From contig CAAFHX010000035.1 in NCBI GenBank assembly GCA_900762815.1, forward strand, positions 1-56,272: a stretch of DNA of 56,272 bases, written 5' to 3'. Positions 18,530 through 24,151 of the stretch are shown here, piece by piece (position 1 is the first letter of the stretch; every line of letters starts with the position of its first letter). Made by a program: the position numbers and the translations under genes. The notes below the pieces were generated by a model that had not been told where the DNA came from, ran no database searches, and worked only from the letters and a program-made list of their open reading frames with translations. The stretch is from Candidatus Avelusimicrobium facis. GTDB taxonomy: Bacteria > Elusimicrobiota > Elusimicrobia > Elusimicrobiales > Elusimicrobiaceae.

Positions 18530-18643
18530 GTCATTCCCGAGGAATGTAGTCGGGAATCTTCCGCTGATGTTGATATAAGAGTGGCTTTTTCCTTATTTGA
18601 CATAATAAGACGAAGATCCCCGACTGAGACCTTCGGGGATGAC
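18530..18643. repeat. Two-hairpin palindromic element (GTCAT...ATGAC)
   Basis: 114 bp. Left hairpin ATTCCCGA, 9-nt loop GGAATGTAG, TCGGGAAT (18533-18557). Right hairpin ATCCCCGA, 9-nt loop CTGAGACCT, TCGGGGAT (18616-18640). The ends GTCAT and ATGAC are inverted. The same 8-9-8 geometry with related loops (GTAG at the end of the left loop, CT at the start of the right loop) occurs inside the leaders of pilins 1 and 3. An extra decayed left arm lies at 18473-18498. Confidence 0.8.
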
Positions 18644-18660
18644 TTGTTTGATGAACAGCT

Positions 18661-18784
18661 TTTGCCGTTTATTTTTTGTTTTTCCGTCGTGAAAGTTGGC
18701 AGCGCCATTTAGAGCGCTTGCACAATGTTTTTTTTTTGATAAATTTTGCGTATAGGCAAAATTTATCAAAAAAGGAACTCCACT
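18661..18784 (+). promoter_or_regulatory. Pilin upstream cassette, copy 2, with 18-bp palindrome
   Basis: Same order as copy 1. The palindrome is perfect here: TTTTTTGATAAATTTTGC (18732-18749), loop GTATAG, GCAAAATTTATCAAAAAA (18756-18773). The ribosome binding site AGGA starts at its last base. As RNA it would form an 18-bp hairpin abutting the ribosome binding site; as DNA it could be an operator. Confidence 0.75.
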
Positions 18785-19279
18785 ATGAAAAATCGTTCTA
18801 CGGGCCGTTTAGGAGGCTTTACGCTGATTGAGCTCCTCGTCGTCGTCCTCATCATTGGCATATTATCTGCCGTGGCGTTGCCACAGTACACAAAAACAGC
18901 AGCAAAAAGCCGTTTCGTCCAACTCCAAATGGCAGGAAAATCATTAAAAGACGCCATGGAAGTGTACTATATAGCCAATGGGGAATATCCGCAATATTGG
19001 CGGGAGCTGGACATAAATTATCCGGGATGTTTAGATGGCGGAGGCCGTTATATGTTGTGGTGTGATAAATTTGTCGTTGACATGTTTGCCGGACCTAGCC
19101 CCAACTTGGTATTGTGGGACACGCATGGGATACCCGGTAAGGGGAAAAGGATGAACACGGGGGAACTAAATGAACAGGCACCCTCTAAATATATTATTTG
19201 GCTGGACTATTCGGAAAATCCGGGCAAAACGGAATGTGAGAGCAAAATTGCCGGATTATGCCAAAGTTTGGGCTATTAA
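18785..19279 (+). CDS. Type IV pilin-like protein with a short, uninterrupted leader
   Basis: 164 aa. Leader of 11 residues (MKNRSTGRLGG), cut before FTLIELLVVVLIIGILSAVALPQY; mature Glu5 present. The ATG at 18785 is chosen over an upstream one at 18746 because of its AGGA ribosome binding site and the match to the other two pilin starts. The C-terminal domain has six cysteines (two near residues 78-94, two in the last 20) that may form the disulfide-bounded D-region. It provides the empty-site comparison for the insertions in pilins 1 and 3. Converges with the thioesterase gene. Confidence 0.85.
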   Translation: MKNRSTGRLGGFTLIELLVVVLIIGILSAVALPQYTKTAAKSRFVQLQMAGKSLKDAMEVYYIANGEYPQYWRELDINYPGCLDGGGRYMLWCDKFVVDMFAGPSPNLVLWDTHGIPGKGKRMNTGELNEQAPSKYIIWLDYSENPGKTECESKIAGLCQSLGY

Positions 19280-19307
19280 GCGCCCCGCCACGAAGCGGGG
19301 GCTTTAA
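19280..19307. terminator. Terminator-like hairpin after pilin 2
   Basis: CCCCGC, CACGAA loop, GCGGGG (19283-19300). The following T-tract is weak (GCTTTA). Lies between convergent genes. Confidence 0.55.
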
Positions 19308-19314
19308 AATAGTA

Positions 19315-19695
19315 CTACTTCATCATCGCCGCTTTTACGTCGGCGCCCATGGGGGTGGGCATGCCCGTGCGGTCCACACAGACCAGGGTGGTTTTGCCTT
19401 TGGTGCAGAGGCGGCCGTTTTGGTTGGTGATGATATTTTCAAATACAATTTTGATATCTGAAATTTCCAAGACCCGGGTGCTGACGTCTATCTCGTCGGC
19501 ATAGCGCACGGAATATTTGTATTCCACCTCTTGCCGCGCCACCACAAAATACAGCCCGCGTTGAATCAGCGCCGGCACGGAGAATCCCTTCTGTGCCATA
19601 AACAAGGTGCGCGCCTCTTCAAAATATTTTAAATAGTTGGCGTAATAGACCACATTGCCGCAGTCGGTATCGTGGTAAAAAATAGTTTTCTTCAT
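19315..19695 (-). CDS. Acyl-CoA thioesterase of the YbgC/4-hydroxybenzoyl-CoA type (hotdog fold)
   Basis: 126 aa. FYHDTDCGNVVYYANYLKYFEEAR is the family active-site motif, with Asp in the HDTD stretch and the YYANYL helix. The rest is the hotdog beta sheet (YADEIDVSTRVLEISDIKIVFEN). Would hydrolyse acyl-CoA or acyl-ACP thioesters in the cytoplasm; in other bacteria YbgC is tied to the Tol-Pal locus, which is not seen here. Two nt after the yjbQ stop, with GGAGA as ribosome binding site, so co-transcribed. Confidence 0.85.
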   Translation of the reverse strand: MKKTIFYHDTDCGNVVYYANYLKYFEEARTLFMAQKGFSVPALIQRGLYFVVARQEVEYKYSVRYADEIDVSTRVLEISDIKIVFENIITNQNGRLCTKGKTTLVCVDRTGMPTPMGADVKAAMMK

Positions 19696-19696
19696 G

Positions 19697-20113
19697 TCAT
19701 TCTCCGATAATTTTAATCAAAACACGTTTATTGCGTTGCCCGTCAAACTCGCCATAGAAAATAGTTTCCCACGGCCCAAAATCCAAGCGTCCGTTGGTAA
19801 CGGCCACCACCACTTCACGCCCCAGCAGCGTGCGTTTTAAATGCGCGTCGCCGTTGTCTTCCCCGGTCAGATTGTGTTGGTATTTATCTACACCGTAGGG
19901 GGCCAGCTTCTCCGCCCAGTGCAAAAAGTCAGCATGCAGGCCGCGTTCATTGTCATTAATAAACACAGAGGACGTAATATGCATGGAATTGACCAGGCAC
20001 AGCCCTTCGCGGATGCCGCTCTTTTGCAGGGCGGCCTCCACCTGCGGGGTGATGTTTACGATGTCATAGCGTTTGGGCGTATGGAGCACCAAGTATTCGG
20101 TGTGTGATTTCAT
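19697..20113 (-). CDS. YjbQ/UPF0047 family protein
   Basis: 138 aa from the ATG at 20113, chosen over 20140 because a TTGC-TATAGT box ends exactly 6 nt upstream. Family features: [67 protein letters not shown] and the closing [18 protein letters not shown]. The conserved His/Asp/Glu set suggests a metal site; some members have been reported with weak thiamin-phosphate-synthase-like activity, but the biological function is unsettled. First gene of a two-gene unit with the thioesterase, divergent from 20191-21045. Confidence 0.88.
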   Translation of the reverse strand: MKSHTEYLVLHTPKRYDIVNITPQVEAALQKSGIREGLCLVNSMHITSSVFINDNERGLHADFLHWAEKLAPYGVDKYQHNLTGEDNGDAHLKRTLLGREVVVAVTNGRLDFGPWETIFYGEFDGQRNKRVLIKIIGE

Positions 20114-20119
20114 ATATAA

Positions 20120-20125
20120 ACTATA
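20120..20125 (-). promoter_or_regulatory. -10 box TATAGT of the leaderless yjbQ promoter
   Basis: On the minus strand TTTGC-TATAGT-TTATAT-ATG: extended -10, 6-nt gap, start codon. No Shine-Dalgarno sequence. Confidence 0.6.
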
Positions 20126-20178
20126 GCAAATCCGCCGCACCCCCGGCGCGCTCTTGTGCGGGGGGAGCGCTTATTTGT

Positions 20179-20184
20179 TACAAT
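20179..20184 (+). promoter_or_regulatory. -10 box TACAAT of the leaderless promoter for 20191-21045
   Basis: TTGT-TACAAT-ATCGGT-ATG. It is the mirror of the yjbQ arrangement: the two start codons are 77 bp apart and both are predicted transcription start points. Confidence 0.6.
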
Positions 20185-20190
20185 ATCGGT

Positions 20191-21045
20191 ATGGAAAAAG
20201 AGAAACTGATGGATCTTTTGCGGCATCCGAAAGGGCAACAAAAAACAGCGGTTGCCCCCCAGACGGGCGCGTCTGCCCAGCAGGCGGCGGCCCGGGCGGC
20301 TGCGCGCAAAGCCTCTGACAAGCGGGCGGCTATCATCGCCGGGGTGGTAACGGCCCTGGTGCTGGTTTCTCTTTTGTTTATTTTCTCAGCGCAAAAACGG
20401 GCGGGGAACATCACCGCGTCTTTGGACCCCTCAGTGCTGAAAGGCTTGGTGGTGGACCGCACCTTCAACCCTTCCAGCGAGCCGCGTTATGTGCAGGTGG
20501 GCGAGGGGCAAGACCGCAATGTCACGGTGGTGGAATCCGGCTCCACGCTGCCGGTGATTTCCCGCTATAATTACCTGGCGCTGACGCCGAATAATTACAA
20601 AGTCATTGGTGCCGCGCCGTGGGCCTTGTCTATCAATGTGTCTTCCAACGCCGAGGACCCGCAGTTGCTGCGTTATTTATTTAACCGCCCCGAAGTGACG
20701 GAAGCGTTTTTGGCCCGTCCCGACGTGGCCCCGCTGCTGGCCGACCCGGCGGCTTTGGCCCGGCTGGCCCAAGACCCCAAAGCGGTGGCGGACTTTTTGG
20801 CCGATGAGACGGTGCAACAGGTGCTTGCTTCCCCGCAGCTGCTGCAAGCCTTGGCGGGCAGCCGTTTGTTTTCCAGCCTGCTGGTTAGCAAAGCGGTGAA
20901 ATATTACCGCGATCATCCGGCCCAGGCGGCCCGGCTGATTCATGCCAACACGGCTTTGGCGGCGCTGAAGAGAAATCCGGCCGTCCGTCAGGAAGTGGCG
21001 CGAAATCATTACCTAAAAAATATTTCCGCTACACTTTTAAAATAA
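20191..21045 (+). CDS. Single-pass membrane protein of unknown function
   Basis: 284 aa; no family recognised. The start at 20191 is preferred to 20104 because it follows the -10 box at leaderless spacing and removes an odd Cys-rich extension. Residues 1-48 are basic and Ala-rich (cytoplasmic). Residues about 48-68 form one transmembrane helix (AAIIAGVVTALVLVSLLFIFSA). The outer part has a compact domain with an RYVQVGEG...RNVTVVESG segment, then a run of short helices (RPEVTEAFLARPDVAPLLADPAALARLAQDPKAV...). The next feature downstream is tRNA-Gly, which has its own promoter. Confidence 0.65.
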   Translation: MEKEKLMDLLRHPKGQQKTAVAPQTGASAQQAAARAAARKASDKRAAIIAGVVTALVLVSLLFIFSAQKRAGNITASLDPSVLKGLVVDRTFNPSSEPRYVQVGEGQDRNVTVVESGSTLPVISRYNYLALTPNNYKVIGAAPWALSINVSSNAEDPQLLRYLFNRPEVTEAFLARPDVAPLLADPAALARLAQDPKAVADFLADETVQQVLASPQLLQALAGSRLFSSLLVSKAVKYYRDHPAQAARLIHANTALAALKRNPAVRQEVARNHYLKNISATLLK

Positions 21046-21052
21046 AATTTGC

Positions 21053-21058
21053 TATAAT
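21053..21058 (+). promoter_or_regulatory. Extended -10 promoter of tRNA-Gly
   Basis: TTTGC-TATAAT ends 20 nt before the first base of the tRNA. No convincing -35 hexamer. Confidence 0.65.
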
Positions 21059-21078
21059 TTTTTTACGGCAAGATTTAT

Positions 21079-21152
21079 GCGGGCGTGGTTCAATGGTAGA
21101 ACACGACCTTGCCAAGGTTGAGACGAGGGTTCGATTCCCTTCGCCCGCTCCA
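21079..21152 (+). tRNA. tRNA-Gly (anticodon GCC)
   Basis: 74 nt including an encoded CCA. Acceptor GCGGGCG pairs with CGCCCGC. The anticodon loop TTGCCAA has GCC at 21111-21113, and the T-loop segment GGTTCGATTCC is present. Discriminator base T. Confidence 0.97.
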
Positions 21153-21156
21153 TTTA

Positions 21157-21184
21157 AGAGGCTCTGCAAAGGGTCTCTTTTTTT
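21157..21184 (+). terminator. Terminator after tRNA-Gly
   Basis: AGAGGCTC, 6-nt loop, GGGTCTCT (with G-T pairs), then a T7 tract. Confidence 0.75.
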
Positions 21185-21229
21185 ATGCCCGCTTTCCGCT
21201 GCCTTTTGCGGCGGCCGGGGGTTAATTGG

Positions 21230-21235
21230 TAAAAT
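21230..21235 (+). promoter_or_regulatory. -10 box TAAAAT of the leaderless birA promoter
   Basis: TTGG-TAAAAT-ATAGCT-ATG: 6 nt between the hexamer and the start codon, no Shine-Dalgarno sequence. Confidence 0.6.
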
Positions 21236-21241
21236 ATAGCT

Positions 21242-21835
21242 ATGCAAGAAATTACCCTTTCTCTTCCGCGCGTGAGCCGGATGGTCAGCGTAGAAATATT
21301 AGACAGCACGCAAAATCTGGCGCGCGAGCTGGTGCGCCAAGGCACGCCCGACGGCACGCTGGTGCTGGCGTATGAGCAAACCGGCGGCCGCGGCCAATAT
21401 GAACGCACCTGGGACGCCCAACGCGGCGGGATTTATTTTACCCTGGTGCTCCGGCCGGAAAAGCCCGTTTGCCACAATGCCCGGCTGAGCATTAAAACCG
21501 CCGAAGCCGTGTGCGAGGTGCTCAAAAAACTGTTTGGTTTTAAAACCAAAATCAAGCATCCCAACGATGTGCTGGTGTGGGAAGAGAAAACCCGTAGTTG
21601 GAAAAAGATTTGCGGCATTTTGACGGAGTCTTTTGTGCAGGAGGGCCGGGCCAGCTGGCTGCTGGTGGGCGTAGGGATTAACGTCAATAATCCGCTGCAA
21701 CACGCCTTAAAAGACACCGCCACCAGCGTCAAAAAATTGGTGGGGCGCGATATCCCGCTTGAGTTTATCCTGCAAGAAACCCTGGACGCCTTTTGGGTGA
21801 AATATACCCAATGGAAGCTTTCCAGCCAAATTTAA
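21242..21835 (+). CDS. birA: Biotin--protein ligase, catalytic domain only
   Basis: Activates biotin as biotinyl-AMP and transfers it to the lysine of biotin-dependent carboxylases or decarboxylases. 197 aa, lacking the N-terminal helix-turn-helix of E. coli BirA, so not a repressor. Motifs: STQNLARELV; the adenylate loop GGRGQYERTW (GRGR.GR.W in many homologues, Gln replacing the second Arg of the loop); KHPNDVLV for KWPNDV; KICGILTE; VGVGINVNN. Predicted leaderless. Ends at the shared terminator with the epimerase gene. Confidence 0.93.
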   Translation: MQEITLSLPRVSRMVSVEILDSTQNLARELVRQGTPDGTLVLAYEQTGGRGQYERTWDAQRGGIYFTLVLRPEKPVCHNARLSIKTAEAVCEVLKKLFGFKTKIKHPNDVLVWEEKTRSWKKICGILTESFVQEGRASWLLVGVGINVNNPLQHALKDTATSVKKLVGRDIPLEFILQETLDAFWVKYTQWKLSSQI

Positions 21836-21862
21836 AAAACCCCGGCAACCGCCGGGGTTTTT
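21835..21862. terminator. Bidirectional terminator between birA and the epimerase gene
   Basis: AAAAA-CCCCGGC, AACC loop, GCCGGGG-TTTTT (21840-21857 stem). Confidence 0.92.
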
Positions 21863-22794
21863 CAAAGCGGTTTTGTTAGCCACATTTCCCGCAGCCCCTC
21901 TTCCAAAGAAACCGACGGTGTAAACCCCAGCGCGCGGATTTTGGAAATATCGGCGCAAGAGCGTTTGACATCGCCGGGGCGTTCGGGGGCGAAGGTGCGC
22001 GGCAGCTTTTGCCCGCTGATTTGATCTAACAGGTCCGCCAGTTGCAAAAGTGAATAGCTTTTCCCGCTGGCCACGTTATAGCCTTGCCCGGGCTCTCCTG
22101 TCAACGCGGCCCGCAGCGTGGCCCGCACCGCGTCCTGCACGTGGATAAAATCCCGGCTTTGTTGTCCGTCTCCCTCCAGCCGCAGCGGCCCGCCCTGGCG
22201 CGCTTGCTGCAAAAATTTGGCAATGACATCGGCATAGGCGGAGTCAGCCTTTTTGCCCGGCCCGAAAACATTAAAATAAATCAAAGAAATCGTTTCCAAC
22301 CCGTACAAACGGGTGTAGAGCCGGCACAACTCCGCGCCGATTTGCTTAGACAAGGCATACGGCGATTGGCTGTTGCGCGGTGTGTTCTCTGTGCAAATTT
22401 CCGGCCCGTTGCCATAGATGGCGCTGGAGCAGGCAAACACCACCCGCCGCACGCCGCTTTGGCGGGCCGCCTGCAACACGTGTGCCGTGCCCTGCACATT
22501 GGTTTGCCAGGTTTTTAAAGGTTCTTGCACCGATTGCGGCACAGACACCAGGGCCGCATAGTGCAGCACAAAATCCGCCCCGGCAAACGCGCGCGCCAAC
22601 AGGTCAGCATCGCAAACAGACCCGGAAAAGAGTTGAATTTGGGAGGCGATTCCCGATAGGTTTTCTGCGCGCCCGGTGGAAAAATCATCCACCACGCGCA
22701 CCGTTTGGCCCTGTTGGAGCAAAGCCCGGGCCAGGTGCGAGCCGATAAACCCCGCCCCGCCCGTAATCACCCATGTGTATTTTCGGTCAAACAT
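21862..22794 (-). CDS. NAD-dependent epimerase/dehydratase (UDP-glucose 4-epimerase-like)
   Basis: 310 aa, extended short-chain dehydrogenase fold. N-terminal Rossmann motif GGAGFIGSHLARAL at about residues 12-25, acidic residue in VVDDFSTG, active-site Ser in ACSSAIYGN, Tyr-Lys pair in SPYALSKQ, and the substrate segment FNVFGPGKKADSAYADVIAKFLQQA. Likely acts on a nucleotide sugar for envelope polysaccharide; the substrate cannot be read. Minus-strand -10 TTGG-TATAAT at 22828-22837, leader of about 30 nt with a weak AAGG. Single-gene unit. Confidence 0.88.
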   Translation of the reverse strand: MFDRKYTWVITGGAGFIGSHLARALLQQGQTVRVVDDFSTGRAENLSGIASQIQLFSGSVCDADLLARAFAGADFVLHYAALVSVPQSVQEPLKTWQTNVQGTAHVLQAARQSGVRRVVFACSSAIYGNGPEICTENTPRNSQSPYALSKQIGAELCRLYTRLYGLETISLIYFNVFGPGKKADSAYADVIAKFLQQARQGGPLRLEGDGQQSRDFIHVQDAVRATLRAALTGEPGQGYNVASGKSYSLLQLADLLDQISGQKLPRTFAPERPGDVKRSCADISKIRALGFTPSVSLEEGLREMWLTKPL

Positions 22795-22827
22795 ATTTTG
22801 CCTTTTGTTGCCGGGTAAGATGACCCT

Positions 22828-22837
22828 ATTATACCAA
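22828..22837 (-). promoter_or_regulatory. Extended -10 box of the epimerase gene
   Basis: TTGGTATAAT on the minus strand, 33 nt before the start codon. This promoter has a leader, unlike the birA type. Confidence 0.5.
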
Positions 22838-22891
22838 TTAAAAACCCCGCCGCGCCCAAAAGCGCTGCGGGGCGAAAAGTTGAAAACAGGC

Positions 22892-23260
22892 TTATGCGTC
22901 GCCCAAGCACTGTTTGACCTTGATCACCAAATCTTTAAGCACAAACGGTTTGGCACAAAAAGCCTTTACTTGCGGGAACGGCTGGAACATATGTTCCGAC
23001 TCCACCAAAGCCGAAGTAACGATGATGGGAATGCCGCTTAATTCGTCGTCTTGCTCCATGATAGAGGCCACGGCCCGGCCGTCCAGCCCGGGCAGCATGA
23101 CGTCTAAAATAACCAAGTGCGGCCGCACTTCTTTCATGCGGGCAATGGCGTCGCGCCCGCTTTGGCAGGTGTGCACCTCATAGCCGGCTTTGGCCAGCAC
23201 CAAGCTGAGCAGCTGCAGGATGGTGATTTCATCCTCTACAATTAAAATTCGTTTGTTCAT
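22892..23260 (-). CDS. Single-domain response regulator (CheY-like receiver)
   Basis: 122 aa, receiver domain only. Acidic pair in IVEDE (residues 7-9), phosphoacceptor Asp in VILDVMLPGLDG (about residue 53), switch Thr/Ser in IIVTSA, and conserved Lys in FCAKPF. No output domain and no histidine kinase nearby, so the partner is elsewhere. Such stand-alone receivers often govern type IV pilus motility or kinase relays; with pilin genes close by that is possible but unproven. Confidence 0.93.
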   Translation of the reverse strand: MNKRILIVEDEITILQLLSLVLAKAGYEVHTCQSGRDAIARMKEVRPHLVILDVMLPGLDGRAVASIMEQDDELSGIPIIVTSALVESEHMFQPFPQVKAFCAKPFVLKDLVIKVKQCLGDA

Positions 23261-23285
23261 TTTGTATACCCTGTGATTATTTTAT

Positions 23286-23291
23286 TATACT
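23286..23291 (+). promoter_or_regulatory. Leaderless promoter of tilS
   Basis: TTGTAT (23262-23267), 18-bp spacer, TATACT, then 6 nt to ATG at 23298. Confidence 0.6.
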
Positions 23292-23297
23292 TTTTAT

Positions 23298-24026
23298 ATG
23301 ACTTCAAATACTTTTTTAGCCCATACCTGGAAGAATATACTGGCATTTTCGGAGCCCTTTTTCAAGCGGGGGGAGGGGGTCTTGTGCGGTTTTTCCGGCG
23401 GGCCGGACTCGGTTTGCTTGTTGCATTTTCTGAAATATCTCTCCGGCAAAAAGCGTTTTGACTTGTACGCCGTGCACGTAAACCACGGTCTGCGCGGCGC
23501 AGCGGCGGACGCGGACGAGCGCTTCTGCCGGGCCTTGTGCAAGCAGTGGGATATTCCCCTTGTAGTACAAAAAAAGGCCGTGCGCAGCCTGGCCAAGAAA
23601 TGGGATTTAAGCCCGGAGCATGCCGCGCGCAAAGCCCGCTATGCCGCCTTTGCCGCCGCCGCTAAAAAATACGGAGCTGCCAAATTGGCCTTAGGGCACC
23701 ACTTGGATGACCAGGCCGAAACGGTGCTGCTCAATTTGCTGCGCGGCACGCGCGCGCAAGGTTTGTGCGGCATTCCCGTACGGCGGCCTTTAAATGCCTC
23801 GGTGGAAATTGTGCGGCCCCTGCTGTGTATAACGCGCGCGGAAGTGGAGGAATACCTTCAACAAAACCAGCTCCCCAGCGTGACGGACCAAACCAATTTT
23901 GACGACGAGTACACCCGCAATTGGGTGCGGCACGAGCTGCTGCCTATGCTGGAGCAAAAGCAACCCAAAATCCGCCAGCATTTGGCCAAAATGGCCCAAG
24001 ACTTAGCCGCCCGGCTGGGGAGCTAA
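23298..24026 (+). CDS. tilS: tRNA(Ile)-lysidine synthase, minimal form
   Basis: Converts cytidine 34 of the AUA-reading tRNA-Ile to lysidine with ATP and lysine. 242 aa: the PP-loop FSGGPDSVCLLHFL is at about residues 33-46, followed by AVHVNHGLRG, ALGHHLDDQAETVLLNLLRG and IVRPLLCITRAEVEEYL. The sequence stops after the NWVRHELLP helix, so the C-terminal tRNA-binding domains of the 430-aa E. coli enzyme are absent. No frameshift is visible downstream: a pilin cassette follows immediately. Predicted leaderless. Confidence 0.92.
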   Translation: MTSNTFLAHTWKNILAFSEPFFKRGEGVLCGFSGGPDSVCLLHFLKYLSGKKRFDLYAVHVNHGLRGAAADADERFCRALCKQWDIPLVVQKKAVRSLAKKWDLSPEHAARKARYAAFAAAAKKYGAAKLALGHHLDDQAETVLLNLLRGTRAQGLCGIPVRRPLNASVEIVRPLLCITRAEVEEYLQQNQLPSVTDQTNFDDEYTRNWVRHELLPMLEQKQPKIRQHLAKMAQDLAARLGS

Positions 24027-24032
24027 CGGCTC

Positions 24033-24151
24033 TTTCAGTTTTCCTTTTGTCGTCGTAGAAGTTGGCTCCGCCATGTAAAACACTTGCCTCATGTTTTTTT
24101 TTTGCTAAATTTTGCATATACGCGAAATTTAGCAAAAAAAGGAACCCCGCT
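24033..24151 (+). promoter_or_regulatory. Pilin upstream cassette, copy 3, with 19-bp palindrome
   Basis: Palindrome TTTTTTTGCTAAATTTTGC (24097-24115), loop ATATAC, GCGAAATTTAGCAAAAAAA (24122-24140). The stem position that reads A-T in copy 2 (GATAAA/TTTATC) reads C-G here (GCTAAA/TTTAGC), a compensated change. The ribosome binding site AGGAA abuts the stem. Confidence 0.75.

Larger units (their letters stand above)
18358..18784. other. Intergenic region between pheS and the second pilin
   Basis: 427 bp without a supportable gene. It contains the probable pheS promoter (18358-18390 on the minus strand), a degenerate left arm (18473-18498), a full two-hairpin palindromic element (18530-18643) and the pilin upstream cassette (18661-18784). 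A 67-codon antisense reading frame over the repeat is rejected. Confidence 0.65.

Noticed and set aside
18505..18708. 67-codon minus-strand frame beside pilin 2
   Set aside because: It runs through the palindromic element and the pilin upstream cassette, and its peptide is explained by the repeat sequence.
21242..21835. Gln in the BirA adenylate loop (GRGQ) as a promiscuous-ligase mutation
   Set aside because: The position matches E. coli Arg118, changed in promiscuous BirA. However, GRGQ-type loops occur, to my knowledge, naturally in other phyla, so it is not evidence of altered specificity by itself.
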